A DNA stretch of 64,000 bases from Haliotis asinina (GCF_037392515.1 NC_090291.1:31110001-31174000), one strand, 5' to 3'. Shown: positions 37,305-50,860, counted from the first letter of the stretch. Notes: a model not told the origin generated them from the sequence alone. Numbers and translations: made by a program.

Positions 37305-38237
37305 GTGAGGCCATGGCTGCCAAACGGTCAGCGTGAACGTGCCATTGGCATGCTGAATACGGGAACGTCCGTCACTGATGTTGCGAGGGTTATGGGATGC
37401 AGTCGACAGACCATCCATAATCTCCAGACATATCTATCAAACTGGCACCACAGCTAACCGCGTAATCGCTTTGTCACTGCCACGTCTACTGAGAATGTAT
37501 TGTTTGGAGGTCGAGTAACTGCCCAAACAATTCGAATATGCGCACTGCTCGTCTTCATGCACGGCGACCATATCGTGGACCAATTCTAACCCGTTTCCAT
37601 CGACACCATCGTCTTCTCTGGGCACGACGGCACCTGATATGGACCCAACGAGATTGGAATAGGGTTGTGTTTAGTAATGAATCAAGGTTCACAGTAACCT
37701 TTGATGTGGAAGGGTTAGAGATTGGAGAAGACGAGGAGAACGCAATGCTTAGTGTTGCGTACAGGAAGTGGATCGATTTGGGGAAGGTAGCGTCATGGTT
37801 TTGGGTGCTATCGACGGTCATGCTCGATCCCGACTCATTGTCATCCAGGGAAACCTTAATGCGGCAGCATACAGGGATCGGGCGCTCGTTCCAGAGCTTT
37901 TGCCATTCATGTCAGCTCACGGCCTAGGTCTGACTTTACAACAGGAAATCGCCAGACTTCATACGGCCAATTTAAGAACGAATTTCCCCAGGAACGCTGG
38001 CATCAATATCATGGAGTGGACCTCAAGATCACCTCCCGACCTCAACCCCATACAGCATGTGTGGGAGGCGAATCCGTCAAGTAAGGAACCCTCCACAGAA
38101 CGTGCAGGAGCTTGGTGCCATGTTGGTACAAAATATGGCGGCGCATTCCCCAAGTTGTTGTCAGACGCATCATCCAATCCACGAGGAGACGTTGTATCGC
38201 AATCGTGAACGCCCATGGAGGACACACCAGATATTGA
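37305..38237 (+). pseudogene. Tc1/mariner-like transposase, dead
   Basis: Successive frames give an N-terminal helix-turn-helix stretch (QRERAIGMLNTGTSVTDVAR), a linker with RRPYRGPILTRFHRHHR, the first catalytic block RDWNRVVFSNESRF, then DRFGEGSVMVLGAI, LTLQQEIARLHTA, PPDLNPIQHVW, and the typical C-terminus NAHGGHTRY-stop. At least three frame changes separate the blocks. All three acidic catalytic positions are changed: FSDES reads FSNES, QQDNA reads QQEIA, NPIEH reads NPIQH. Terminal inverted repeats could not be identified. The element is a plain cut-and-paste DNA transposon relic. Confidence 0.85.
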
Positions 38238-38569
38238 CATGATGTCATGAAGCTGTGACTCACAGTTTTTGATCATGGACATTGCAGTCGCATTTCCGAT
38301 GGAACCGATTCCACGACAAACATGATCTGTATGCTATAGCATCTTTAATGACAAGAGAATTGAATACAATCGATATGTCAAACCCATTTTCCAAAATGTT
38401 CAAAGTATTGACTTTGAAACGAGTGTAAAGTTTATATTTTTGTTGAGTTTATATTTATGATTCTTGAATGCATGTTTTTGAAGCATTTCGTGTATGTGCG
38501 TCCACACGTGTGTATGTTTGTGTTGGGTATGAGTTTTTACATACTTCAGATATCTCTTCTTACAGTCCT

Positions 38570-38772
38570 GACCCGTGAAATGGGATCGGGTGGTCAGGCT
38601 CGCTGACTTGGTTGACACATGTCATCGGTTCCCAATTGCGCAGATCGATGCTCATGTTGTTGATCACTGGATTGTCTGGTCCAGACTCGATTACTGAATG
38701 ATTTACAGACCGCCGCCATACAGCTGTAATACTGCTGAGTGCGGCGTAAACCTAAACTCACTCACTCACTCA
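38570..38772 (+). repeat. Family A copy with a 9-bp target-site duplication
   Basis: TACAGTCCT flanks the copy at 38561-38569 and 38773-38781. The body is GACCCGTGAAATGGGATCGG, GACTTGGTTGACACATGTCA, TTGATCACTGGATTGTCTGG and GTGCGGCGTAAACCTAAACT. An internal deletion joins the CCCGTGAA end directly to GGGATCGG. Confidence 0.85.
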
Positions 38773-38781
38773 TACAGTCCT

Positions 38782-39815
38782 CCATTGTATGGATTTAAAT
38801 TGGCCAAACAAGACCACATAACGCCAAATATAGCTTTGTCTTGTATCTAATAACTTTTACCCACATTATGGTCCATTTGGATAACGGTGATGTGTATATT
38901 GTTCATCAACAGAAACATATACCAAGAAATGTCAAAACAAAAACAGGATATCCATGATAACTTACCGGTATGTTTCTTGTCGAATGTAGCCATAGCCAGT
39001 CTCTCGCATTACTCGGATGTGGGGTTCTAGCGAAGACGTTCGTCTTGTGAAAAAAGGGGTGGAAGTTCCAGATTTTACTTTGTCAGAGTGTACATTACTT
39101 CACGATCTTTCAAAGTTGTGATGGGATCACCTTAGCGAGTTGCAGCGTGCTGAACAGGTGTGTCTTCCTCAAGAACATACAAGTAAGCATTCTGTATGTC
39201 ATCCTGCTCTTTATCACAGTCTGGCTGATGTTATTTGCTGAAACTTTTAAAAGTACCTTTTCATGCGAGTGGATAACGTTCGTAATGGCATATTTAACCC
39301 TCTAATTTTGGAGCTACACCACCTAAGTAGATGACTTGTTTTGGTACCGATATGTGAAAAATGAAGCATTTCAGTTTTACATTAAAAGTTAGATGTATTT
39401 GCACTTACGTGATCTTGGGAAACAATGTTGTTTGGTGAGTAGTTTTGGTTGTAAATCGAGTTCGGATTTCCATATTTCAATTTTCATGTCAGTCGGGGTG
39501 AGAGCTGCTGAGGTCCAGCTCCGGTGACCTCTGACTTCCTACAATATCGAGAGTAAACATAAACGTCTAAAATAAAACGTCCAAAAATGGTTCTGGTTTG
39601 GCATGATCTGGCATAGCAAATAAAATATAGACACGCGCATGCTTATTTACTTATTAATATAGTGACTAAATGACAATGTGAGGAATCAAATATGAAATCA
39701 AAATTAATGTTTTCATTGACAATAAATTCACATTTTGATATTCATTCATGAGTGACTCAGAAGATATGTAGGTTTAAATATAATAGTTTAAACTTAAGTC
39801 AGTTTTAGAAAAAAC
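38782..39815. other. Unassigned AT-rich DNA
   Basis: No repeat, promoter or coding signal recognised. Confidence 0.4.
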
Positions 39816-39820
39816 CCGAA

Positions 39821-42268
39821 ATGGCTGCTCAGCGTCTGCCTCGAGAATTTCATGACAGAAAAGATGTGTTAAGTAACCTCAATGATGATGAGTTGATAAA
39901 GAGGTACTGTATTGACAGACATTCAATCACGATTTATCAGTGGGTGACTGGACAGTGACCTAGCTCCTGTCACAAACAGGGGCCATGCTATCACAACAGT
40001 GTGCCAAATTTTATCGGCACTGAGGCATCTGGCAACGAGGATATTTCAGCAATGTGACAGCCATGACCATGGTCTGTCTCAGCCCACTGTGTCTAGAGTG
40101 GTCACTTGACACTCTTGTCACTTTGTCAGCGTCCACATATTGTCCGGAAATCATATCATTTCCCACTGCAAAAGCCGAAATTCATAGGCACCAAAGACGA
40201 TTTCACCGAACTGCAGTCCTCCCCGGTATGGTCGGTGTGACTGATGGCTCACACATAGGCATCATTAGCACAGCATATGCACATAGGTTGTTTTTGACAG
40301 TGATGACAAAATTGTCGTCATCGATGCCCGATGGCCGGGATCAACACATGACTCTTGAAGTTTGACCAGCAGTGGTATATATATTATTTTACATAATTTG
40401 AAACAAAACAACATGGAGTGAAGTGTCACCTTCTGTGGAAACAGGCTATCCCTGTAGGAGATGGTTGGTGACACCGGTTTTGAGGCCACACAGACAACTT
40501 ACAACAGGTAATGTCATTTTGTAAACAATCAAGTTTATGCATTTTCATGGAAAAAAAACTAACACTAGTAGGTTTCCTAGGTCTGCACGGTATGAGTTAT
40601 GTTACAACCTCCACTTGTTCTATAGGCCATTAATATCTCCAATATTACTTCCCCAACGAAAATGTGTATAAAGCATCCATAAAATAATTATGTTGCCTAT
40701 TTCCTTTTCCATAAAGTTTCTTGGTATAAATATTGAGTATGTGCACTTTTTCAACATTCGTGATTGATAATGGTAATGAATACAATATCTAATTTAGGAA
40801 AAGAAGCAGCATTGTTCAGGAGACACGCAGCTGTGTTGAGAGAGGGATTGGCCAAGTGAAGAGACTCTTCAACGTACGCCATGGAGAAATAAGACTTGAA
40901 AGGTCATAAATAACACAGAAAGTTATTCCTGTGAAAATGTGTTTATTTAATGTAATTGTGTGGTTCAACTTTTGGTTCAGAAATGTAAAAATTCAACAGT
41001 TCAAAAGTAACTGGAAGAGTAATGTTAACTCTGAGAACACACAAATGGCACAATGAAATTATGTGTTTAAGTTAATATCTGGCTCACATTATTACATCCC
41101 TGTTAGTAAACACAAATCTATTATTCTTTAAATATGTTCACTTAACTCTCAGTTCAACTGAATTGAAAAACCAAAGCATCAAACATATAATGATAATTAG
41201 CAAACTGAAAATTAATACGATGTGTTTCTTGCACATACTAATAATCATATAAAACAACTTAGAGTAGTGAAGTTTGATGTATTGAGATCAGAATTAGTTA
41301 TTAGAATTACATATTTATTACAACTAAATATACTCTTTATAAAAGTAGGAACACTTTCAATTTGCAGAGGAAGTGTAAATGTCAACAAACGTTTCAAGAA
41401 CAGACATCTTATGAACGCGCACCACCATTACCACCCCTAAACACAACGCGTGATATGCACGTGCACAACGCAGTAGCCCTATACACGTGCATGGGGTGCC
41501 ATTCTTGATTTTGACGTTTTTTCAAAAAGGTCGAGAAATCACTCAGAACATTAATCTTGACACTCATCTTGTATCACACATTTGTTAGAGTTGTTTTTCT
41601 ATTCGTTTGTTTTGAAACGAAACTCCTATACATGCAAACTACATGCCATGCACCAGTCATCTTTCAAATAACTATGGTCGTTAGGAAGTGCAAATGGTAA
41701 TGCACTCTCAAAACATTCAATAATATTATATCAACATTGATTGACTCAGATAAATCTCCTTAATATTTTTAATCCTAAATTAACAACAAAGAAGATCCCC
41801 TAATTTTTGTTTGAGAGTATACATAGTTAAATGTGATCGATCCAAAACATCCAAAACATATAGCGTCAATGTAACGTATCCAACACTTGAAGATATCACA
41901 CCATCCATAAAGTTAGTTCCAGATCAAATTTGAAGTTTGTACTTGGTCTGGAGTTTTGAAATCTTTGAAGCAGGGGAGTAACTGAGAATAAAGTGTTCCA
42001 TTGCAAATGACAAAATTTAAGGATTAATCAATTTCATTGTACATAAATAACAATATACAAAATTTCATTCAATTAAATCATTACACATGTGTCAGGTTAT
42101 CACTGCTTGTGCAGTCCTGCATAACATATACGAGGATCGGAATGTGCCTTTGCCCGGCGGGTGATGGGGGTCAAGCGGGACAGGCAGGACGACTTGACGG
42201 GGGCCCAGTGATACATCCTGCAGGTGAAGGCCTCAGATACGAGGAGCTGTTTGCTACCAACCACCTTT
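39821..42268 (+). pseudogene. PIF/Harbinger (HARBI1-like) transposase, decayed, with an intron-like layout
   Basis: A good N-terminus starts at 39821 (MAAQRLPREFHDRKDVLSNL). Then, in shifted frames, come PVTNRGHAITTVCQILSALR and LSQPTVSRVVT, LPGMVGVTDGSHIGI, IVVIDARWPGSTHDS, GDTGYPCRRWLVTP, SCVERGIGQVKRLFNVRHGE (40800-40905) and VITACAVLHNIYEDRNVPLP (from 42096). The catalytic D-D-E are all still visible (TDG, IDAR, VER). At least three frame changes and stops make it non-coding as a unit. The last block begins exactly after CAG at 42093-42095, and the VER block ends near GAAAG|GTCATA, so a real intron of about 1.19 kb is likely. Confidence 0.8.
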
Positions 42269-42270
42269 AG

Positions 42271-44450
42271 TGTGAGTACTCCATTTAGGATTAAAAATAT
42301 CTCAGATTGTAACAGGGACTAGGTGTAACTATTGAGATTGAATGAACCTTTGATAATTAAATAAAACACATTGCAGGTTACACTTTCTTGGGCAATTACA
42401 ATATTTCCCCAGTTTTACAGAATTTTTTCATTATCCAGTGTTGATCTGACTTTTACACATTGAATACATGCAAGTCTCAATAAATACTAAGTATCTATTT
42501 GCTTTAATAGATTACCACACTGTTATGATATATCCAGACAGCGCAAGTATGTGCCTTTAATGTAGTGATCAAGAAAAATAGAGGTTACTCTCATGAAATA
42601 CAACCTGAGAGAAGAGCACTTATTATGTCTGTCTCTTGTAAAGACGACCTATGCATACACACAGAAAGGGGACTGTCATCTATACTTGAGCCTAAAAGAT
42701 GAAACAAAAGTTTTGAAAGACACTTTAGTTAGCATGATATCAATACATCCAGACAAAATTCAGTGTTCGCGTTAACGTAGAAACCTGCGTTTTGCACGCA
42801 ATGAAAATAATAGAACCACGCAAAAAATATTTTGCGTGCGTGTTTTGGACGCACAGATTCTGATCTGCGTAATTTTAAAAAGTACATTAAAACTGCAACA
42901 TATAAACAAACAATACATTTTAACATGATTCAGGATTTTAATGAAAATTTCACGAGCAAACGATTTGGACAACATATTTATAATTTTATTTCTGCACGCA
43001 CTCGTACAAAACCTACCGCGAACACTGAAAATGTCAAGACAAAATATGGGTCTACTGACCTCATTACCTGTCTCAGTTTGTGAATAAACAATGTAATCAG
43101 ACAGTCTAGACATAAGAGAATAGTTCATCTTCACGTTTACACCCATAAACAGAAAATAATGAATGAACCTCTTTATTCCATCCAGATTGTAGTCCGAAGT
43201 TCATTACAAACATGTACATCAAATATTTACAAGAACATAATCACAGCAAAAAATGCACAACACATTCATATAGTCATATGTACATGTACAAAGAAAATTA
43301 AAAGGTCTAGAATGCACAGTTTAGGGAGGGCTTGCTTTGAATATAGATATCTACAGAAAAGGACAATAACACATCTCCATGACATTTCATCAATATCGTA
43401 GTTCACCCCCAGAAAATAGTGATAGCAATTTATCTTCAGATAGTTCAAGCTGTTTGAACATAAACACGCACATCAAAGAGATCTGAAAGTTTTGTAAAGA
43501 AATTAATTCTGTTCTACATATAGTGTTCACCATGTGGAATTATATGGCGGTCATAACCATTACAATATATTTTGCATGGTTCACAATACTTGAGAATTTT
43601 CCCCCTGAGCTGATTTGTACACAAAACTGTAATATATATTTTTAAACTGAGGATTAGAATACATCAAACTATACTCTATGTACACCAAGGAAATTGTGGG
43701 TCAGGCGATATCTATTCATATCTTGTCTTGGATACACTTGAGAAAACCATCGTTCATTCACATATATCGATACAATTAATATTCTTCGCCATGGTAATTT
43801 ACACGGAAACCTTCCAAAGTCGAGACAGTCACTGATATAATTAAAGAAATTGTATTGTAAACCTGTTTGAATGAGTGCGTCGCCAAGTATTGTGCCAACT
43901 ACGGAATAGTCTGACACCGGATTAGAGGGCACGCAAATGATCATAAATTTACTACTAGCTTCTGCCGGGACCGAATTCTAGTGCCGATATTGAGAGCCTC
44001 ACTAATTGATACAAATGGAAACCTAAACCAACAAGATAATGGAATTAGCGATTCGAAACTGTCACATCTGCATACTGAAAATTAGCAAACATTTTGAAAA
44101 AACGTGAGTGAACGCGCCAGATAGATAACAAAGTAAAACTATGTGCGACGATCCGGTTGCTACTTATTTTTGTTTGTTTTTGCACAAGGCAACAGTCAGT
44201 GACGTATGAGTGTGAATGACTGAGTCTGGATCCAGAAAGCCAGTGATAGATATAGTCAGTAACGCTCTGCCCTGCACTATTACAACAGGTTGAGGTCAGC
44301 ATTGGGTTTTATTGGACACATATAAACAATATCATTCACAGGACAAAACATTTTGAATCGTTTCCCCTCAGCTGTGATAACCACGTTCCTATTTTTAGCT
44401 GCATGTGCCATTAAAAATGACATTTATATCGTGAATATAATAATAAACGT
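42271..44450. other. No supported gene
   Basis: A minus-strand CTGGATGGAATAAAGAGG near 43160-43195 resembles a polyadenylation region. The 91-codon minus frame at 43669-43944 has no recognised family. The rest is AT-rich. Confidence 0.35.
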
Positions 44451-44459
44451 AATAATGTT

Positions 44460-47310
44460 ATATTCTGAATATAATTTCTTGAAAAAAATATAGCATTCTG
44501 AGATCTGCATCCGTGACGATCCACCTCCTCGTGGAGGGTGCTGGGTAGTGCTAAGGGCTCTTCAGCCACCATGTGGACCCGGTGTAAATTTGGTCCACAG
44601 CACCTTATTGCTGGCATTAAATTGGGCAACCTGTTTGCCATGGTTTGCGCCCCTGAGTCGATGGGGGAAGGGTGTCTGGTAGTTGAGAGCACTGGAACCA
44701 GGACCAGGTGTTCTTGTTGCCCAACACCCCTCTGCGCCCTTTACTTCACCTAGACGTTTCAATCAATCAGTTGGTCACGCCAAGCCATGTGCTTAGTGCT
44801 TGCACTATGTTAAACCCCACGTGTTCATTGATATTTTGTGTGTGTGAGGTTTCTGGGAGAATTAATGACACATCAAGATGTTTGCACAAGAAGGAGTCTT
44901 ATATTCTGACAAAAGGCAAAGCTCCTGAAGTGGGATGTGTGTCATTCACAATTAATACATCAGATGGTATCCATTGATACTTCAGTAAAATCTTACAGTC
45001 AACAGCATGCGGTACTAATCTTTACACCATACTTTCAGTGTTTGTTACAAGAACACCATAAAAGAAAACAACTTCAGCTAGCTGATATCTTAACCTAGAC
45101 TTTTCAAAAGTAATTACAAATGCATAAAATGATAATTAAGATAATTGAATTTAAAAACAGTGACATTGATATTCAAAGACAGTACACTTTATGAAACTAC
45201 ACATTGGTCCCAAAATATAATTTACTTTGCCTTAGTAGAATCATAATCAGTGTAAACACTTATGCTCGTATACAATATAGCGATTCAAATATCATGTGTG
45301 CTGTCATCTTGGATTTTACGATACCTAGTGGACGGGAGATCCACATTATCACCTTTCGACTTGCAAGTATTTGTTTTGTTTTGTTATTTTGGTATTTAAA
45401 ATAACCAATAAATCAATGAAACTTAAAATCCTTCGTAATCTTTACATACATGTGTGTAAAACCTGTTTACAACAATTTTAATTCCTGGTTTTATCTACCA
45501 ACAAAGTACTGACAAGGTCGAAACCAGTAACGGCGTCCGTTTGTTCTACCACTTACTTTTTTACACAGTGTCTTAGACTTAAGAATACAACACATAAAGA
45601 TTCAGTAAACATGACACTGACAATGAAACCTAAATGTAGACATTACATAATGCGAGGCTCCTGAAGTGGGATGTTGAAACACCGTAGATACCTTACAGTA
45701 ACTTTATCGCCAACAATCAGTGTCATTTGTCACATGTTACAATTCCACTGTCTTGAGTCCTGTGCCAGATGGCGGCGGCTCATGGGCTACAAGGGCTAAC
45801 GTGGTAATGTCAGCCGCTGACTTCCGTATGTCTCTAGATGTCTTCTCCCTTCTGCTTATAGATATCCATTGGAAATCAACCTTTTCGCTGTATCCAAGCG
45901 CATACAAAGCGTCTGTGGAGAAGTGAAAATTGTAATTCGACTTCTCAGAAGTTCGATGCTTGTTGCATGTAGACGAAGACAGCAATTTATTAACTTGCAG
46001 CGTCTCCAGGGTTTTATCATCAAGGTTGTTGTCTCGATGCCCAAATCACTGAATTCTTGTAGTGTGAGTGTTCGGGATAAAGCTAAATGCCTACCTGACG
46101 TCACTGACGATGGAATTTCTGCTTCTTTAACAAATCAAGGCGTTACCTGTGAAACGTTTCACTAGAAAACGGAACGACACTATTATCAAAACAAATACTT
46201 ACATACTCACGCTTGCCCTCTGCACTCGTCCTAAATCGATTAAGGCTGGCTACTTTAACATCGGTGTGGATGTTTATATTCCAAACCCACAACAATGTTT
46301 TGATTACAAAAGCAAACTGGATAAAGGCGCCACGCTTGCACCCTGTTTCTGTCACCGTTGCAGTGGGGCTCACGAGAACTCAGAGAGAACAAATAATATC
46401 AAGTGTGCCAACTGTCTTGGGCACCATTTAGAACTAATTGTCTCCACTTCTAAAGATCTTCTCCCCCGTGGTTTCCCCCGTCAATTACACTATTGGTTCT
46501 ATTTTATACAGCAGCAGCAAATGCCATATTGACAACTCTGAACCATATGAAACATCTTAAATATAAACAATATATAATATTTTTAAACCCTCTTTCTTGG
46601 CTTCAGGCTATAAAATAGTCTATCTTGCAAACACCCACTTTCAATCAATATTATTGAATTATATAACTACTGGCCAATTGCAATACGTCATCGTCCACTG
46701 TTGTTGACCCAGTCACGTTGGCATTTCTGGGAACACAGTGGCTGATCTTGCTGCTTAGGCAACACTCAACAAATCTGTGACACGCCTTCTTATTCCATAC
46801 TCAGATTACAAAGCTAGTATTAAATCTTACATCCGTGATCTCATGCAAAAGATGTGGGACATCCAAGTTGGTATCAATAAATTACATGAAATAAAGCCCT
46901 ATATTGGTTACACCTACTTGGGTTGTCAGTCCAGATTTGAAGAGGCCATTTTGCGACGATGTCGTATTGGCCATGCAACATATACTCGTACATACCTATT
47001 AAAAGGCGAGGATCCTCCGTTTTGTATCCCTTGTGATGAGAGAGTCACGGTCAAGCATATATCACAAGGGATAAAGATTTCAATGTCAAAACTGTTAAGG
47101 ATCTTTTTACCACTGTTAGTACCCATTTAATCATTGTTTTTAAAAAGAAATTGATTTCATTGTTGATTAAAATGTTCTGTAGATTATTTTTATGATTGGT
47201 TGTTTAGATTAGTAACTTAAATTTTTAGTGGCTGTACCCTCAAAGGGGGTTGTAGCATTGTAAAGTCATTGTCCTCCCGAGAGGGTACGTAAGTCCCAAA
47301 ACGTTCAAAG
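44460..47310 (+). mobile_element. LINE retrotransposon remnant lacking its endonuclease/RT core
   Basis: A likely 5' end starts GATCCACCTCCTCGTGGAGG (44517-44760). ORF1 remains cover about 45,720-46,460 and include TNTYILTLALCTRPKSIKAG, YFNIGVDVYIPNPQQCF and a zinc-knuckle-like CHRCSGAH...CANCLGHH. Immediately after, from about 46,495, comes RNase H sequence (AAANAILTTLN, PSHVGISGNTVADLAA), then RRCRIGHATYTRTYLLKGE and the C-terminal PPFCIPCDERVTVKHI. The 3' UTR holds GGCTGTACCCTCAAAGGGGG and GTCATTGTCCTCCCGAGAGG (47228-47286). Endonuclease and reverse transcriptase are absent, so roughly 2 kb or more was lost between ORF1 and RNase H. The RNase H domain suggests an I-superfamily-like LINE. 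Confidence 0.75.
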
Positions 47311-48132
47311 TCAATGTAAGCTTACCAGGATGTTTAGGCTTGGTATCTTCGTTATTTTAATTCTGGCTAAAATATCTTACAGTCGCCAACGGCTGAGGGG
47401 ATGGATTTTTAACAATTTGTATTTAGCATATATGGAAAACGTTTTATATGCCACTAATATTGTCGAGGTGACGTTAGATTTCAACACACACTCATATTGT
47501 GTATTCAGACATTGGATGACAGCTGGTGTGGTCGTGGTGTTACATACGTACAACATTTGTAATGTTTTATGCATGATAATGCTTTTAGATACAATTAGAT
47601 TTTCACATGCGGTATTATTAAAACAGGAATACATTTAAATTAAAGTGCAATAGGTACTTATGCATGTAACAAAACTGGCAATTGTATAAAGACTTCAGTG
47701 TGAAAAAAGACAATCGTAGCTTGCAAGTAGCACTACATTGTTAGAAAATGAACGTATAACATATGCGTTCATTAATATAAAATGAACTAGTTTTACATAT
47801 AAATGAAAACTTCTTGTATGGTTAGGAGTGTAAATTTCAATCACAGTTTGAAACATAATAACAGTAGAAATATTGGTTAGGTGAATGACATAAATATTTA
47901 TCTAGCAGTAATAGTGATTGGCAACGTTAGCACAAGCTTGATCTCCAGGGTGGAAACATGACATTCTCAGACAACTCTGAATGTAATATGAGAAGCTAGG
48001 CTTACGAGCTTGATCACTTACATGGACTTAATAAGAACGATAATGGTGAGAATATTCATGATTTGCCTTTCCAGGTTTCATATCCTTCTCAAGACGTACA
48101 ACCTGATCAGCATTACCCCGAACAAGCGAAGC
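47311..48132. other. Unassigned AT-rich DNA
   Basis: No recognised repeat or coding exon. Confidence 0.4.
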
Positions 48133-48655
48133 CGCCAGTGGGGCGACATCTCCGATATCTCCAGTGTATACGTACCGATAAATCTCCACTATACCCTGGA
48201 TGCATCTACAGCCCGTTAATTTTATTACCTCCCTTTGCTGGCTCCGCATTCTCAAAGTAGCCAGTCAGCTAAGCCGCTGTTATAACCGAGCTTTTCAACA
48301 AGGATAACGATTGCAGTTGCGAAGGTTTGTTCGCAGTGCGAATCAGAGTTTGGAGAAATCACACAGGCAAAGTTGATAGGTCCGAAACTTAAAAAAATAT
48401 ATATGCATGAACTCTTTCTGCCTTTTTCAGTAAACCTCTGCATCATTTGTGTTGCTATGTTTCATCGGTTAGATAATTTGCAAAGCGAAAGTGAGTTGTG
48501 ATTGGTTCGCTCAACTTCCCATCGTGGACACCTGATTGGATAAGAAAACCAAGGAGGTAATAGATATATCGGACTGAGCAGTAGATGCATACAGGGTATA
48601 GTAGAGAGTTACTGGTACGTATAACCTGGAGATATCGAGGGTGGTGAGGCGCTGC
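48133..48655. mobile_element. Foldback element with arms of about 105 bp
   Basis: The left arm 48133-48235 contains CGATATCTCCAGTGTATACG, CCACTATACCCTGGATGCAT and TTATTACCTCC. The right arm 48549-48655 contains their reverse complements (GGAGGTAATA, ATGCATACAGGGTATAGTAG, CGTATAACCTGGAGATATCG). The 313-bp spacer has no coding signal. Confidence 0.75.
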
Positions 48656-50239
48656 AAGGTTGACAGTATCATGACTTACTTCAACGGGTACACATTTTCT
48701 GCTGGATGAAAAGAAGCAGACTTGGACGTCAAAAGAATGTTTGCTATTTGGTCATTTTCATCCAGTGTTTAGCCACATCGTCCTCACATGTAACTTGTTT
48801 CTTTTACGTTTAAAAACAAACTAAGGAATATGCTGTCTCAAGCTGTTCATTAGCGGTATGTAAAGAAAGGAGTGTATACCAGACAATCCAGTGATTATCA
48901 TTGTGAGCCACGTTAACGAGCCTGACAAGCATATCCCGGTACCTTCCTGCCCCAGCAAGTATATGTCTTTGAATGTGTAACTCAGATCTTATCTGGTGAT
49001 GTCCTATTGGTGGATCAAAGTTCCTGTTTGGCCATTTCAGTCACTTGTATGGCTGTTACACACGGAAACTATCCCAACAAGTATATTCTAACTTGTAGTG
49101 CTGCCTCAAGAACAACATTTTGACTTTCAGACATATGAGTATGCAGGCCTTCCGGCCATATTTCAAAGTAAATTAAGACATAATTATGTTGAATTGTTAC
49201 TGACAGAAGTCTTCAACATTCTTCATCTGAGGATTTTTGTACGAACAGTTCTGTGATCTAAAAAAGCAAATGTACAGTTGAATGGTCAATATAAAGATGA
49301 TTGTATGTTGGCGCGTTGGCTTGTGGTCGAAACGTCAAGTGAATACATGTGTCCAGTCAGGTTTTCCCAAGATATATCGGTGAAAAAAACATGATAGCAA
49401 TGCACATTTACAGAGATACCACTGAATAGACGCGCATTTAAAATGTTCTCACTGAAACCTGTAGAAAGAGAATTTTGCAGGTTTGTCGTCCTCGTTAACA
49501 GTTTACTAACAACATGTATGTCAATAATGGCACTGCAGACTTTTCTAAAACGTACCATGTGTTTGCGTGCTTCGATGATTTTAAGGTATATTGCTAAAAT
49601 AATTACAATATTCTGCGATGTTCCTTGAACAAGTTCAATAACATATTCTTGTTAAAGCTATTTTTCAGCTATTCTCAGTGCGTCTGACGGCTATCAATAT
49701 TTCATCAATAATGTATTTTCGCAAAATGGCTTGTGTGGGTGATGTCATAGGAGTCATCTCCCCAACTTATTACTGAATCAAATGGGTTAAAAAACAATTT
49801 GTTGTTAAATATGCTGGCAGGAGATGTGACATTACTGGATCTGATTGGATAGATAAATTGTAGATAAACTTCAGCTGTGGTTTTGGAACCACAGAAGACC
49901 AAGTTATATTGCTTGTATATCAGCTCTGTGTAGAGACCGGTACGGGTCAGGTAAGTACATATGTGTATATGTAGTATATTATTCTACGATTACATCAAAC
50001 CAGACTCAGTGAAATCTTTGAGTTCATTATAACCGTTGTTCACAAAAATATCCGGGTGGGGAGTACGTATATAAAAAGTGAGATGAGATAAGAACAGAAC
50101 TGGTGACATTCTGAGACTTAAAGTGGGCACTCCTGGTTCCAGTACAGAAGACATCTTTAACTTTAGATCTTTCGCCGTTTAAAAAAACCTTCATGTAAGT
50201 ACAAAAAACGTGTGTCATTATTCTTTTGCCGGGGTATTA
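48656..50239. other. No supported gene
   Basis: 48880-48960 has a weak, degraded family-A-like stretch (ACCAGACAATCCAGTGATTA). Nothing else recognised. Confidence 0.35.
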
Positions 50240-50860
50240 TTCTGGACTCCGTCCGTCCGAGGAAATTCGTCTTTTCCGGAGCAAAACACTTGAAAACCGT
50301 TGAATATTTCTTCACCAAGTCCTTCATACATATGGGTCTGGTGCTGAACGGGTGCCTTTTCGTAGCTTTGGATTTCTGAATTAAATACGTTTTTGCGTTT
50401 CCATGGCAACAAGTTTGACTTCAACTTAAATTGTAAAAATGTTTCTTCACCATACTTGGCATATGGATAGGTCTGTTAGTGAAGTGGTGCCTTTTGGTAT
50501 TTTGAGATTTCTCACTAAGAATTATTTTTTACGTTTCCACTACGAAAGGTTTTACATTGACTGAAATTGGTGGTAGTGTTCTTTTCCGGGGCAGAATTTA
50601 AACCAAACATGCTACATAGACAGGACTAGTGATGAAATGGTGCCTTATTGGTAGTTTCGGATGTCTGAATAAAATATTTAATTCGTTTCCATGGCAAAGA
50701 ATGACTTCGACTGAAATTGGTAGAATTGTTCCTTTTCGGAGCAGAACTGTAAAACCCCTCAATACGTGTGGAAGTACCACTTTGCTGGTAGTCAAAAATC
50801 TAATGAATCAAAAGTGCCACTCTGTTTCCAGTGTCAAAATTAATGAAGGACGTTAAACCG
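50240..50860. repeat. Diverged tandem array of units near 140 bp (3-4 copies)
   Basis: The order GGTGCCTTTT(C/G)...G, GATTTCTGAAT, CGTTTCCATGGCAA, GACT(T/G)AAATTG, CTTTTCCGGAGCA recurs from about 50,262, 50,440, 50,580 and (partial) 50,760. Confidence 0.7.

Noticed and set aside
43669-43944. 91-codon minus-strand ORF
   Set aside because: No family recognised and no splice partners.
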